Origin: a virus
DNA length: 40,460 bases
Strand: one strand, 5' to 3'
Virus record (IMG/VR): IMGVR_UViG_3300020177_000019
Location: 1 to 40,460 of that record
Part shown: one piece after another, positions 7,376 to 15,324 of the stretch
Numbering within the stretch: the stretch's first letter is position 1
Layout of the letters: each line of letters begins with the position of its first letter
Notes under the pieces: model-generated
Told to the model about the DNA's origin: nothing
What the model saw: only the letters and a program-made list of their open reading frames with translations
Database searches by the model: none
Translations under genes and position numbers: made by a program

Positions 7376-8436
7376 AAATACTGCCCGCTATCTTAACTTC
7401 AGAGCATCCAGAGAGTCTTCAGATATCAATGAAGCAGATGGGATATATCCCAGAACTTACAATCTTTGTTGACACATGGGATGAGAATTATAAGCAGTGG
7501 GTAGTTGATACTTACTCGAAGTATTACAAGGTAGTTGTATCAGACTCACGGTTGAGAGGTTCCCCAGGACGAGGTAAGAATTTTGTATTGGAATATTTTC
7601 TTAACTCTGACTACACACATCTGATACCTGTTGATGGCGATGACTTTCTGTGGACAGGCAGTTATGAAAAAATGTCAAAAATCATCGAGCGTCATCCAGC
7701 AGATTTTTACCATTACGAGTATACAGATTTCTTGTACTCGTATAAAGATCAAGCGGCCGAGTTGTGGTGGACTAAAGAGTGGTACAAGAGTCTATATGAG
7801 TCGTTTCTAGACTTCGATAAACTGGATAAGATTTCACAGAGCCACAGATACTTGAAATACATATATGATGTTGATCGAATTGCAATCGAAACAAAAAAGT
7901 CTGCCGAGCATAAGTATGTCGAGGAAGTATATACGCTAGAAGACGTACATAGAAATCTCAGATTGAAGTACGAGGCTCTATCTGAAAACATGACAGGATA
8001 CTCGATACGTTCGAGAGATTTTTACATGCACATAAAGACTTTCTCACACTCAGAAAAGAAGAGGCGACCTAGGCATTTTCAGAGTGGTGATCCTAGAGAT
8101 TACGATTTCAACTTCGATTGCGGCTTCGACTGGCACACTAATGATTGTATTCGCAGAAATAAAAAATTGCTATCGACACTTAGATGGAATGAAGAAGATG
8201 AAAAAATTATGTCTTCTAGACTACCGTCCATTGCAATGAGAGACAATATCAGTTATAATTACAAGAAAGATTTTTTGAACAAAAATTATACTGATTGGCC
8301 TATCGAGACGGATTACTATGTTGATCCATTGTACGGTAACTTTTTTGAAGACTACAGAGTAGATGCTGATGAAACAATCGAAGAATATATTGAAAAAAAG
8401 ATACAACTGCCTTGGCGATCTGAAGACAGCGATTGA
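7372..8436 (+). CDS. Glycosyltransferase-like protein with DGDDF motif, 354 aa
   Basis: The N-terminal 110 residues follow a GT-A/GT2 pattern: MKILPAILTSEHPESLQ as strand 1, SPGRGKNFVLEYFL as the nucleotide-binding helix, and HLIPVDGDDFLW with the DxD-type metal motif. The long remainder is rich in Tyr, Trp, Asp and Lys and may form the acceptor site or a second domain. It is coupled to the membrane protein upstream by ATGA. Sugar and acceptor are unknown. Confidence 0.7.
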   Translation: MKILPAILTSEHPESLQISMKQMGYIPELTIFVDTWDENYKQWVVDTYSKYYKVVVSDSRLRGSPGRGKNFVLEYFLNSDYTHLIPVDGDDFLWTGSYEKMSKIIERHPADFYHYEYTDFLYSYKDQAAELWWTKEWYKSLYESFLDFDKLDKISQSHRYLKYIYDVDRIAIETKKSAEHKYVEEVYTLEDVHRNLRLKYEALSENMTGYSIRSRDFYMHIKTFSHSEKKRRPRHFQSGDPRDYDFNFDCGFDWHTNDCIRRNKKLLSTLRWNEEDEKIMSSRLPSIAMRDNISYNYKKDFLNKNYTDWPIETDYYVDPLYGNFFEDYRVDADETIEEYIEKKIQLPWRSEDSD

Positions 8437-8554
8437 GCGAGAGACAAACGAGAAAGTTGTTAGCTTTAATGGATATAAGTTGACAACGAACAAAAATCAA
8501 TATACAATGTTTGATAGTACCATTTATGTTAACGGTAAGAGTGTAGAAGAGTAA
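8363..8554 (+). CDS. Small hypothetical protein overlapping the glycosyltransferase, 63 aa
   Basis: The C-terminal part (DLKTAIERETNEKVVSFNGY, then QYTMFDSTIYVNGKSVEE) looks like a folded beta-containing domain and is outside the upstream gene. The start is uncertain: ATG 8363 gives a 74-base overlap in another frame, and TTG 8390 is an alternative. It ends one base before tRNA-Asn, so the stop codon and tRNA almost touch. Function unknown. Confidence 0.55.
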   Translation: MLMKQSKNILKKRYNCLGDLKTAIERETNEKVVSFNGYKLTTNKNQYTMFDSTIYVNGKSVEE

Positions 8555-8555
8555 A

Positions 8556-8631
<76 letters not shown>

Positions 8632-8647
8632 ATTAAGGAGATATAGT

Positions 8648-8806
8648 ATGGCTAGAGCATGGCGTAAAAACAACGAGACTGCACGGCGAGCAGTTGCGCT
8701 ACAGAATTTGAAGAACTCAAAGTTCTTTGAGAAGAATGATCGAACGCAGGATGCTTGGCAGGCACGTAAAGATGCTGAGATCGCGATCTTGGAAAAGAGA
8801 GTTTAA
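8648..8806 (+). CDS. Small basic hypothetical protein, 52 aa
   Basis: Starts MARAWRKNNETARRAVALQN and ends ILEKRV, behind a strong AAGGAG (8635-8640). Charged and probably helical, with many Arg, Lys and Glu and no membrane segment. It sits between tRNA-Asn and tRNA-Arg, 14 bases from the latter, so tRNA processing would trim its message. Function unknown; nucleic-acid binding is possible from its charge. Confidence 0.7.
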   Translation: MARAWRKNNETARRAVALQNLKNSKFFEKNDRTQDAWQARKDAEIAILEKRV

Positions 8807-8820
8807 TTCTCACCGAACAT

Positions 8821-8897
8821 CTCCCGATAGCACAATCGGATAGTGCAACAGCCTTCTAAGCTGTAGGTTGTAGGTTCGAGTCCTACTCGGGAGGCCA
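8821..8897 (+). tRNA. tRNA-Arg (anticodon TCT)
   Basis: A 77-base cloverleaf: perfect acceptor CTCCCGA/TCGGGAG, anticodon stem with CAGC/GCTG around CTTCTAA giving TCT, T-arm GTAGG-TTCGAGT-CCTAC, discriminator G and encoded CCA (8895-8897). It reads AGA, a codon heavily used in the phage accessory genes. Confidence 0.96.
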
Positions 8898-8920
8898 ATC
8901 TAAACAACAAGGAGTATAGA

Positions 8921-9466
8921 ATGACTTATTTTGATGATTTGCCTGAACCTGATGTTCAGATTCTACCAGACGCGATGTTTCGTATGCGTGTGCGTGATGA
9001 TAGTATTGAAGGCGACAATCCTTTTCGCTGGGATTACAAAACGACCAAAGAACTTTTTGCTGGGAAGAAAATTCTTCTGATCAGTCTGCCAGGAGCATTT
9101 ACTCCTACATGCTCAAACAGTCAGGTCCCTGGCTTCGAAGAGATGGCGCAGAAGTTCTATGACAAAGGTGTCGATGAAATCTGGTGCGTATCAGTCAATG
9201 ATGCATTCGTAATGTATCAGTGGTCACAGCATCTCGGCGTGAAAGAAATTAAGATGTTGCCTGATGGCAATGCTGAATTCACAGAAGGCATGGGTATGCT
9301 TGTCGATAAGCGCAATCTTGGATTCGGTGGTCGTTCATGGCGATACGTAGCACTCATTGATAATCTGTTTGTTGAGCATCTGTTTGTCGAAGATGGCATG
9401 ATGAACAACTGTCCTTATGATCCATATGTTGCAACTACGCCAGAAAACGTGTATAATAATATCTAG
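8921..9466 (+). CDS. Peroxiredoxin (Prx5-like thiol peroxidase)
   Basis: 181 residues. PGAFTPTC (57-64) is the Prx5/redoxin active-site motif with the peroxidatic Cys64; VPGFEEMAQKFYDKGVDEIW and VSVNDAFVMYQW are the following conserved segments of the family. Prx5 enzymes reduce H2O2, organic peroxides and peroxynitrite with glutathione or thioredoxin. A phage copy would protect the infected cell from oxidative stress. The ribosome site AAGGAG (8909-8914) is strong and the gene directly follows tRNA-Arg. A possible extra thiol is in the NNCPYDPY segment near the C-terminus. Confidence 0.88.
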   Translation: MTYFDDLPEPDVQILPDAMFRMRVRDDSIEGDNPFRWDYKTTKELFAGKKILLISLPGAFTPTCSNSQVPGFEEMAQKFYDKGVDEIWCVSVNDAFVMYQWSQHLGVKEIKMLPDGNAEFTEGMGMLVDKRNLGFGGRSWRYVALIDNLFVEHLFVEDGMMNNCPYDPYVATTPENVYNNI

Positions 9467-9490
9467 ACTTGTGAACATCTTGGAAAAGAC

Positions 9491-10063
9491 ATGACTAAAA
9501 AACGACACAGCCAGTTGACATTGAATCAGAAACGAATCGCTTTTGACGCAATCGACTTCTGTGTCGATAAATTTTTATCAAGACAAAAAAGAGAGATTAC
9601 TATCAAGGTGCAAGGCATTGAAAATCTCTTACAGAAGGAAAATATCTATGCCGACTGTGATTACGAGGAGAATGAAGATGGCGGAACGCCTGTTGAATTT
9701 CTGATTCGAATCGATAACACACTCGACTTGGAGACGTTTCTTCGTACAATGATGCATGAGTTGGTTCACATGAAGCAGTGGTGCAAAGGCGAGATGAAGC
9801 AATTGATTCGCGGTTGCAAAACGATGACTTACAAGTGGCATTCACAGAAAATTAAACTCAATTCAGTTGACTACTATGATTATCCTTGGGAGATAGAAGC
9901 GCATGGTAGAGAAGTAGGATTGACTATACAGTTTTTTGCGAAGAATCCAAAATGGCAGGAGATTGTGGAAAATGAAACAGATGTTACTGATACAGACTTG
10001 CAAGGATCAAAGCAAATGGTACTCCCACTTGATTGGTCAGACTGTGCCGTTTCTAGGCGATGA
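9491..10063 (+). CDS. SprT-like zinc metallopeptidase, 190 aa
   Basis: HELVH at 89-93 (in TMMHELVHMKQ) is the HExxH zinc site, and WEIEAHGREVG further on supplies the likely third ligand, as in SprT/Spartan-like and phage minigluzincin-type proteases. Host SprT relatives act on DNA-protein crosslinks. A role near the replisome is plausible but not shown. The start at ATG 9491 has only a weak GGAAAAG ribosome site. The 3' end overlaps the next small gene in another frame. Confidence 0.75.
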   Translation: MTKKRHSQLTLNQKRIAFDAIDFCVDKFLSRQKREITIKVQGIENLLQKENIYADCDYEENEDGGTPVEFLIRIDNTLDLETFLRTMMHELVHMKQWCKGEMKQLIRGCKTMTYKWHSQKIKLNSVDYYDYPWEIEAHGREVGLTIQFFAKNPKWQEIVENETDVTDTDLQGSKQMVLPLDWSDCAVSRR

Positions 10064-10157
10064 AGGTGATCATTGGGAATATCGTTCACGCGAACCTGCT
10101 GGCTATATAAATTTTGTTGACAAGTCAGATGCCGTTGTGGTATCATATGATGAATAA
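9972..10157 (+). CDS. Small hypothetical protein, about 61 aa
   Basis: The C-terminal part (YSHLIGQTVPFLGDEGDHWE, then EPAGYINFVDKSDAVVV) looks conserved and folded, possibly an SH3-like barrel. ATG 9972 is chosen because AGGAG (9957-9961) precedes it by ten bases; ATG 9981 is an alternative. It overlaps the protease gene by 92 bases in another frame. Function unknown. Confidence 0.6.
   Translation: MKQMLLIQTCKDQSKWYSHLIGQTVPFLGDEGDHWEYRSREPAGYINFVDKSDAVVVSYDE
10117..10146 (+). promoter_or_regulatory. Possible promoter TTGACA-18-TATCAT inside a coding region
   Basis: -35 TTGACA 10117-10122 and -10-like TATCAT 10141-10146 with an 18-base spacer, just before the gene at 10175. It overlaps coding sequence, so chance is possible. 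Confidence 0.35.
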
Positions 10158-10174
10158 TTGTAGTGGAGAGTACT

Positions 10175-10504
10175 ATGTCAGATGTAAAAGAATCTGGTTC
10201 TTATGATAACTTTGTTGGCAAGAAAGAAAAAGTAGAGCAAGCGACTCTTGAAGATTTCTTTGATGTTCAAATAGAAACTCCTAAGAACTCTTGGGAGAAA
10301 CATTGGCAAGATATGCCAGAGTTTGATCAAGAAGAAAATAAAACGTATAAGACTATCAGTGTCCATTTCCGAACGAAAGAAGACTATGATGCGTTCGCTA
10401 AACTAGTAGAGCAGAATATCACTGATCGAACTAAATCTATCTGGTATCCTAAACTTGAGATCACTAAAAATTCTTTGTTGAGATGGATCGAAGATGATGA
10501 ATAG
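10175..10504 (+). CDS. Hypothetical acidic protein, 109 aa
   Basis: ATG 10175 is behind GTGGAGAG (10163-10170). The N-terminal 45 residues are acidic and likely disordered; the second half (TYKTISVHFRTKEDYDAFAK, then TDRTKSIWYPKLEI) resembles an alpha/beta domain often seen next to TET-associated-type glycosyltransferases in marine phages. I recall this association but cannot name the family. It overlaps the following methyltransferase by 11 bases. Confidence 0.7.
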   Translation: MSDVKESGSYDNFVGKKEKVEQATLEDFFDVQIETPKNSWEKHWQDMPEFDQEENKTYKTISVHFRTKEDYDAFAKLVEQNITDRTKSIWYPKLEITKNSLLRWIEDDE

Positions 10505-11282
10505 TTTTCTAACAGAGAAGCCTATTGCATTATATGAATATTTTTTGAGAGATTATAGTTCACTGTTTGACATTGATCTAGAGAAAGCCAGAAGAATTCG
10601 GAAAGATAACTCGCTGTTCACGGAACTGACCGAGCGTTGGTACGAACACCTCGATGCTGGAAACTTAGACGAAGCATTTAAAGTGTATGATGACGATTAT
10701 TATTTTGTTGATATCTTTAATTGCTTTGTAGGATATAGTAGACAGTATATTAGAAGACTCATGAAGCCATCTCTTCCCTATGGCGGATCGATGTATGAAG
10801 TGCTAAAAGATACCAAGTCTTTTGTTGACATCGGCTGTGGTATCAGTTATAGTACTTGCACGTTGAAAGAAATCTTTCCCAATGCTAATGCTTATGCTAT
10901 CAATCTTAAAGATACAAAGCAGTGGAAATTCTGTGAAATAATGTCAGAAAGAATGGATTTCAATTTGATCGAATCTATCCATGATGTGAAGCACGATGTA
11001 GATTTTGTTTTTGCTTCTGAGTATTTCGAACATATTTACAATCCAGTTGAACATGTGAAAGAAATAATTGATGCAGTATCGCCGAAATACTTTATCATTG
11101 CTAATGCGTTCAATACATGGTCTATCGGTCACTTTAGACAGTACGAACACGGTCACTCGATTGTTGATCAAAAAAATATGTCAAAAATTTTCAATACATT
11201 TATGAAATCACAGGGATATATACAAGCCGAGTGTAAGATGTGGAATAACAAGCCTGTGATATGGAGCAGAATAGATGACTAA
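10494..11282 (+). CDS. Class I SAM-dependent methyltransferase, 262 aa
   Basis: Central Rossmann signature: SFVDIGCGISYSTCTLKEIF (motif I with the glycine loop), NAYAINLKD for the acidic strand, and VDFVFASEYFEHIYNPVEH, typical of methyltransferase_11/23 enzymes. The start is ATG 10494 or the adjacent ATG 10497. It is part of a coupled run 10175-12216 with 8-11-base overlaps, ending in a glycosyltransferase, so a methylated sugar or modified nucleobase is a reasonable product. Exact substrate unknown. Confidence 0.75.
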   Translation: MMNSFLTEKPIALYEYFLRDYSSLFDIDLEKARRIRKDNSLFTELTERWYEHLDAGNLDEAFKVYDDDYYFVDIFNCFVGYSRQYIRRLMKPSLPYGGSMYEVLKDTKSFVDIGCGISYSTCTLKEIFPNANAYAINLKDTKQWKFCEIMSERMDFNLIESIHDVKHDVDFVFASEYFEHIYNPVEHVKEIIDAVSPKYFIIANAFNTWSIGHFRQYEHGHSIVDQKNMSKIFNTFMKSQGYIQAECKMWNNKPVIWSRIDD

Positions 11283-12216
11283 TCCTAAGTATCCTGTTTA
11301 TATTATTTCTAAAGGTAGACATGAAAGCATGTTTACCTCTAAGTCTTTGGCGCGCATGAAAGTACCACACTACATCGCGATTGAACCACAAGACGAAGAG
11401 AACTATGAGAAAGCACTGGATAACTTCGGCATTCGAGACTATGTTACTTTACTGATTGCTCCTTTCAGTAATCATGGTGATGGTCCTGGTCGTGCGAGAA
11501 ACTGGTGCTGGGATCACTCTATCAGTATCGGCGCAACAAGCCACTGGGTACTCGATGACAACATTCAAGACTTCTATCGACTTCACCAGAATGTTCGTAT
11601 ACGTGTCGGCAGTGGTGTATGCTTTAAGATCATGGAAGACTTTGTTGATCGATATGAGAATGTGATGATTGCTGGTCCACAATATCGTTTCTTCTGCGCA
11701 CCAAATCAGAAGTATCCGCCATTTGTAGCGAACACTCGAATCTATTCTTGCTTGTTGATTCGCAATGACTGCAAGCATCGTTGGCGTGGACGTTACAATG
11801 AAGATACTGATATTTGTTTGCGTGTATTGAAAGACGGTGACTGTACAGTACAGTTCAATGCTTTTCTGCAAGGTAAAGCCGCGACACAGACACTTAAAGG
11901 TGGCAACACTGAAGAATTTTATCACAAAGAAATTGGTTATGATCCTGAAACTGGTGAAGCAATCAAAGCAGAAGATTTAGTTGAGACCAGAGAACGATAC
12001 AATACTTCTGGTACGATTGCGAAGTCACAGATGCTTGTAGACATGCATCCAGACGTTGCCACGCTCGTTTGGCGCTACGGCCGCTGGCATCACCATGTCA
12101 ACTATGATCCATTTAAAGCAAATGAATTAAAGTTTAAATCTGGTGTTACAGTGAAGAAAGGTATAAATAACTATGGGCTAAAGCTCATCGATAATTATAC
12201 TGGACCAGTTTCATAG
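11275..12216 (+). CDS. TET-associated-type glycosyltransferase (TAGT-like)
   Basis: 313 residues beginning NPKYPVYIISKGRHESMFTS, with PHYIAIEPQDEENYE, GPGRARNWCWDHS and the catalytic-type HWVLDDNIQDFYR, then RGRYNEDTDICLRVLKDG. This pattern matches the glycosyltransferases described beside TET/JBP oxygenases in phages, which glycosylate oxidised pyrimidines in DNA. No TET enzyme is visible in this window, so DNA as substrate is inference. It overlaps the methyltransferase by eight bases. Other GT-A activity remains possible. Confidence 0.7.
   Translation: MTNPKYPVYIISKGRHESMFTSKSLARMKVPHYIAIEPQDEENYEKALDNFGIRDYVTLLIAPFSNHGDGPGRARNWCWDHSISIGATSHWVLDDNIQDFYRLHQNVRIRVGSGVCFKIMEDFVDRYENVMIAGPQYRFFCAPNQKYPPFVANTRIYSCLLIRNDCKHRWRGRYNEDTDICLRVLKDGDCTVQFNAFLQGKAATQTLKGGNTEEFYHKEIGYDPETGEAIKAEDLVETRERYNTSGTIAKSQMLVDMHPDVATLVWRYGRWHHHVNYDPFKANELKFKSGVTVKKGINNYGLKLIDNYTGPVS
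12162..12169 (+). promoter_or_regulatory. Possible T4-type late promoter TATAAATA
   Basis: A perfect TATAAATA lies inside the glycosyltransferase coding sequence, about 50 bases before the kinase gene at 12221. Predicted start near 12175. In AT-rich coding DNA an 8-mer may arise by chance. Confidence 0.35.
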
Positions 12217-12220
12217 GATA

Positions 12221-13078
12221 ATGAAAATGCTAGGATTTCAAGACTTTCACGATAAAACTCAAATAGAAGAATTGTGTGAGGCGCTGATCACCTTCGGAGG
12301 TAAAGCGTATCCCAAATTCAACAACGTCATTATCATGGCGGGCGGAGCTGGATCGGGTAAAGGATTTGTTCTTAGCAATCTTGTTGGTGCAGAAGGATAT
12401 GTATTTGATGTTGATGCTCTTAAAACACTGGCTTCAAAATCTAAACTGCTACAAGATCGCGTGAAGAAAGAGTTCGGTGATGACCTCACAAAACTAGCGG
12501 CTGATCTAAAGAAACCAGAAAACGTATCAAGACTCCATGAAATTATTGATGGACTTGGTATCAGTGATAGACGTACAAAGACATTGTATAAAACGGTACT
12601 TCGAGCGCCAGCCGATCGTAAGCCTAACATTATCTTTGACGTTACTCTGAAAGACTTACGTAAACTAGAAAACTTGTCAAGGTCTGTTCAAGCAATAGGC
12701 TATGATGCCAAAGATATCCATATCGTGTGGGTTGTAAATGATATTGAAATCGCCAAGAAACAAAACAAAGAGCGCGACAGAACTGTTCCAGAAGAGATTC
12801 TGGTGAACACACACCGCGGAGTATCACAGACGATGGGCGATATCATCAATATGGGCAAAGGTCTTCAGAGATACATGGACGGTGAAATTGTTTTCGCATT
12901 CAATGCATTCAGGATAGATGCTGAACTAGTCAAGAGTGATAAAGGTGGTCAATACATTAAGAAGGCCAACTACACATATATAAAGCGTAGAGGCAAAAAA
13001 GCCTTGAGTCAAGCAGAATTGTCGAATGATATCAAAGCGAAAATTCGTCAATATACACCGAAAGGAATTAACTGGTAA
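12221..13078 (+). CDS. P-loop kinase, zeta-toxin-like, 285 aa
   Basis: IIMAGGAGSGKGFVLSNL contains Walker A GGAGSGKG (41-48). DVDALK follows as the acidic substrate/Mg site, IIFDVTLKD as a second acidic strand, and HIVWVVNDIEIAKKQNKERD supplies LID-type basic residues. The arrangement resembles zeta-toxin/polynucleotide-kinase-like P-loop kinases. The substrate could be a nucleotide, UDP-sugar, modified base or protein. It follows the TAGT-like gene by four bases. ATG 12221 and 12227 are both usable starts after AGGATA. Confidence 0.7.
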   Translation: MKMLGFQDFHDKTQIEELCEALITFGGKAYPKFNNVIIMAGGAGSGKGFVLSNLVGAEGYVFDVDALKTLASKSKLLQDRVKKEFGDDLTKLAADLKKPENVSRLHEIIDGLGISDRRTKTLYKTVLRAPADRKPNIIFDVTLKDLRKLENLSRSVQAIGYDAKDIHIVWVVNDIEIAKKQNKERDRTVPEEILVNTHRGVSQTMGDIINMGKGLQRYMDGEIVFAFNAFRIDAELVKSDKGGQYIKKANYTYIKRRGKKALSQAELSNDIKAKIRQYTPKGINW

Positions 13079-13090
13079 TTGGAGTAAATT

Positions 13091-13402
13091 ATGCAAGAGT
13101 ATGTAGGTAAAGTGGTCTCAATGGTAACATTCAGTGGCGATATGATTGGAAGAGTCGAATCAATCGAAGACGGCATCATCAAGATGTACAATCCAAGACT
13201 ATTCGTTAACACTGAAAATGGTCCTATCTTGGCAACGAGTGTAAGTGCAACTGCTGAAGAGTATCCAGAATACTGTTACTTCAGTCTCAATAACATTCTT
13301 ACATTCTGTGAAGCCAATTCAAAAATCAAGAACATCTGGCGCCAAATGGGTATCGATGGCAACGATGTCGTCAAGCCTTTTAAACCAACTGTCGTAGATT
13401 AA
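13091..13402 (+). CDS. Sm/SH3-barrel-like small protein, 103 aa
   Basis: The first half (VGKVVSMVTFSGDMIGRVES, then GIIKMYNPRLFV) has the alternating strand pattern of a small Sm- or SH3-like barrel. It closely parallels the protein at 17625-17903 (VVGRL..FTIERPRMLM), so the two look like diverged paralogues. The start follows TTGGAG (13079-13084). Such proteins recur in marine T4-likes without known function; RNA binding is only suggested by the fold. Confidence 0.65.
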   Translation: MQEYVGKVVSMVTFSGDMIGRVESIEDGIIKMYNPRLFVNTENGPILATSVSATAEEYPEYCYFSLNNILTFCEANSKIKNIWRQMGIDGNDVVKPFKPTVVD

Positions 13403-13405
13403 TCT

Positions 13406-14128
13406 ATGAAAAATGACTTGATCCGTGAGTACTTCGCGGACAAAGATGTCGTATTGCTTGGCAATTCGGTAGAAGTAATGACACAAGAAAAAGGCGACTG
13501 GATCGAATCGTTCGATCTGGTTTGCCGTTGTGGTAAAGGTATCTTAATTGATGATGAATTTAAGCCTGCGATTGGCAGTAGAACAGATGTGTGGTTTACT
13601 GGTGATCTCAGGTCTAAGATTTATGGTGATAAACAACGAAATGCTTTCAAAACAACAAGTCTGATTTTATATTCTAGAAGTAAAAGAAACTTTGATCGTG
13701 AAGAAGAAATGCCTGACAATATCAAAGAATCAGGTATTGCTTATGATATGTTCACACATGAAGAAAACAAGAACTGGATGAAAAGTTTTGGCTCTGTTTC
13801 TGGCGAATGGGATTCTGTTAGGCCATCAATGGGACTGAATGCAATAAAATATCTTGTTGAAGAAGTTGAAACGTATAAGAGTCTTACAATTTATGGATTT
13901 GACTTTTTTGTTAAGTATACGAAAAATCCTAATCCAGATCCAAGATATCATCTTATGCTTCCTAAATCGTGGCATATGCCGTTGATGGCTATGCAGATAC
14001 ATCCGCATTATCACGATAAAGAAATTGGCTATGTACAGAATTGGATCGATGCTGGTCTTCTCAAATGGGAAATTATTTCTGACTTGTCAAAAGAAAAAAT
14101 ATCTAAAACAAAATTTGGAAAATTCTAA
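13406..14128 (+). CDS. GT29-like (sialyltransferase-family) glycosyltransferase, 240 aa
   Basis: The order of motifs follows the GT29 family: VVLLGNSVEV with SFDLVCRCGKG and IGSRTDVWF (L-motif region), then RPSMGLNAIKYLVEE and SLTIYGFDFF (S-motif region), and a late histidine cluster PHYHDKEIGY (VS-like). GT29 enzymes use CMP-sialic acid in animals; bacterial and phage homologues may use other CMP-sugars. It abuts the GT8-like gene, sharing one base at 14128. Moderate confidence, since phage versions are short. Confidence 0.65.
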   Translation: MKNDLIREYFADKDVVLLGNSVEVMTQEKGDWIESFDLVCRCGKGILIDDEFKPAIGSRTDVWFTGDLRSKIYGDKQRNAFKTTSLILYSRSKRNFDREEEMPDNIKESGIAYDMFTHEENKNWMKSFGSVSGEWDSVRPSMGLNAIKYLVEEVETYKSLTIYGFDFFVKYTKNPNPDPRYHLMLPKSWHMPLMAMQIHPHYHDKEIGYVQNWIDAGLLKWEIISDLSKEKISKTKFGKF

Positions 14129-14799
14129 TGCTTAATATCGTAATAGGATATGACACAACTGTGCCAGTTCTAGCGCATACGGCGATGCATAGTCTTCTAG
14201 AAAAAAGTTCAAAGCCCATCAAGTTTCACTTGCTGAATCAAATGAACATGCAAGAAATATGGAAACGTCCTCGTGGTGAATTCGATAGCACACAGTTTAG
14301 TAACTCAAGATTTCTTGTGCCTTACTTGTATGACTATGAAGGCTGGACTCTATTTGTGGACAATGATGTAATCTTCCAAGAAGATCCTGCGGCGCTGTTT
14401 GAATTGTGTGATGATCAATATGCTGTGATGTGCGTGAAGCATAATCAGGTAGTCAAGAGCGATAAAAAATTTCGTGGGAGAAAACAAACGGCATACAACT
14501 ATAAGAACTGGTCGAGTCTGATGCTATTCAACAATCCCAAGTGTAAGAGTCTGACACTCGACTATGTGAACACTGCTCCTGGTCTAGACTTGCACCAGTT
14601 CAAGTGGACACAAAGTGACTTGATAGGTGACATTCCGTTGTCCTGGAATTATCTGGTAGAGAACGAAAATCAGACAGATGAAAAGCCAAAGATGCTACAC
14701 TACACTAATGGTGCACCGTGCTATCCAGAGACTCAATCTTGCCAGTACTCTGAAATATGGCACAGTACCTTCAATGATCTAATGAACTGTAGGTTCTAA
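14128..14799 (+). CDS. GT8-like glycosyltransferase, 223 aa
   Basis: NIVIGYDTTVPVLAHTAMHS is the first strand and helix of GT8/glycogenin-like enzymes. WTLFVDNDVIFQEDP holds the acidic D-x-D metal motif, and LMLFNNPKC and MLHYTNGAP match the later conserved segments including the metal-binding histidine. It retains an activated-sugar fold but the donor is unknown. It ends the glycosyltransferase block and is followed by a relic repeat and a terminator. Confidence 0.72.
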   Translation: MLNIVIGYDTTVPVLAHTAMHSLLEKSSKPIKFHLLNQMNMQEIWKRPRGEFDSTQFSNSRFLVPYLYDYEGWTLFVDNDVIFQEDPAALFELCDDQYAVMCVKHNQVVKSDKKFRGRKQTAYNYKNWSSLMLFNNPKCKSLTLDYVNTAPGLDLHQFKWTQSDLIGDIPLSWNYLVENENQTDEKPKMLHYTNGAPCYPETQSCQYSEIWHSTFNDLMNCRF

Positions 14800-14810
14800 G
14801 AACATCTCTC

Positions 14811-14831
14811 CTTATAACAAAATATTCTAAA
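14811..14831 (+). repeat. 21-bp exact repeat of a gene 3' end (other copy 38925-38945)
   Basis: The sequence here is identical over 21 bases to the end of the small gene at 38825-38944, including codons for YNKIF and its TAA. Here no start codon precedes it in frame (a TGA closes the frame at 14783-14785), so it is a remnant of that gene. Both copies are followed within 100-150 bases by a promoter of the same family. Confidence 0.8.
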
Positions 14832-14879
14832 AAAACTTCAATTTTCTTCTAAAAAAACTCTAATAAAATCAATCACTTA

Positions 14880-14929
14880 CAAGCGTCAAAAAAGTCGTTG
14901 GAAATCAATGACTTGGCGCTTGCATTTTT
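14880..14929 (+). terminator. Rho-independent terminator closing the glycosyltransferase operon
   Basis: Outer stem CAAGCGTCAA (14880-14889) with TTGGCGCTTG (14913-14922), ten pairs with one G-U, extended inward by AGTC/GACT and TTG/CAA, then a T-run in CATTTTTC. The distal arm and T-run overlap the -35 region of the next promoter. Confidence 0.75.
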
Positions 14930-14948
14930 CGGCTACCCATGAGATAAT
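14920..14948 (+). promoter_or_regulatory. Extended -10 promoter, family copy A
   Basis: -35 TTGCAT 14920-14925, 17-base spacer with GGCTACC, -10 GATAAT 14943-14948 preceded by TGA (extended -10). The leader continues with GATGAGAGAGAG before the gene at 14974. It shares spacer and -10 with copies at 15761, 38253 and 38963. Confidence 0.75.
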
Positions 14949-14973
14949 TACTCTGTAATTTGATGAGAGAGAG

Positions 14974-15324
14974 ATGTTTATGAAAGTTGCTGTTATCCAC
15001 CGTGCGTTCGAAGAGTCCAGTCGTTTGGTTGCTTTTGTCGATGCGCCTGATTCACTGTCTGTTGATGATGCCCTTGAGTATGCTTATGAGCGCACTCAGA
15101 ACCTTCGCGGTTCTTGGTCTCGTGAAGCAGAGTTCGAGTTCGATGGCGAGATGGTCGCCAACGGTGACTTCTCCGAAGATGTTACTGTGATGGCTGATCT
15201 GCCGATCAGTAAGCGAACTGGTCAAGTCATGGGTCTTCGATCCACCTCAGTTGGTGATCGACTAGTGCTTGGCAAGACTTGCTTCGCCGTCTCTCCATTT
15301 GGTTTTAAAAAAGAGGAAGATTAA
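14974..15324 (+). CDS. Hypothetical protein, 116 aa (114 from the second ATG)
   Basis: Two in-frame starts, ATG 14974 and 14980, follow the GA-rich ribosome site GAGAGAGAG (14964-14972); the second is better spaced. The product is acidic, with a C-terminal RSTSVGDRLVLGKTCFAV segment that I recognise from many phage and plasmid accessory proteins. First gene of a closely packed array driven by promoter copy A. Codons favour CGT, CTG and GGT, unlike the AGA-rich glycosyltransferases before it. Function unknown. Confidence 0.7.
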   Translation: MFMKVAVIHRAFEESSRLVAFVDAPDSLSVDDALEYAYERTQNLRGSWSREAEFEFDGEMVANGDFSEDVTVMADLPISKRTGQVMGLRSTSVGDRLVLGKTCFAVSPFGFKKEED

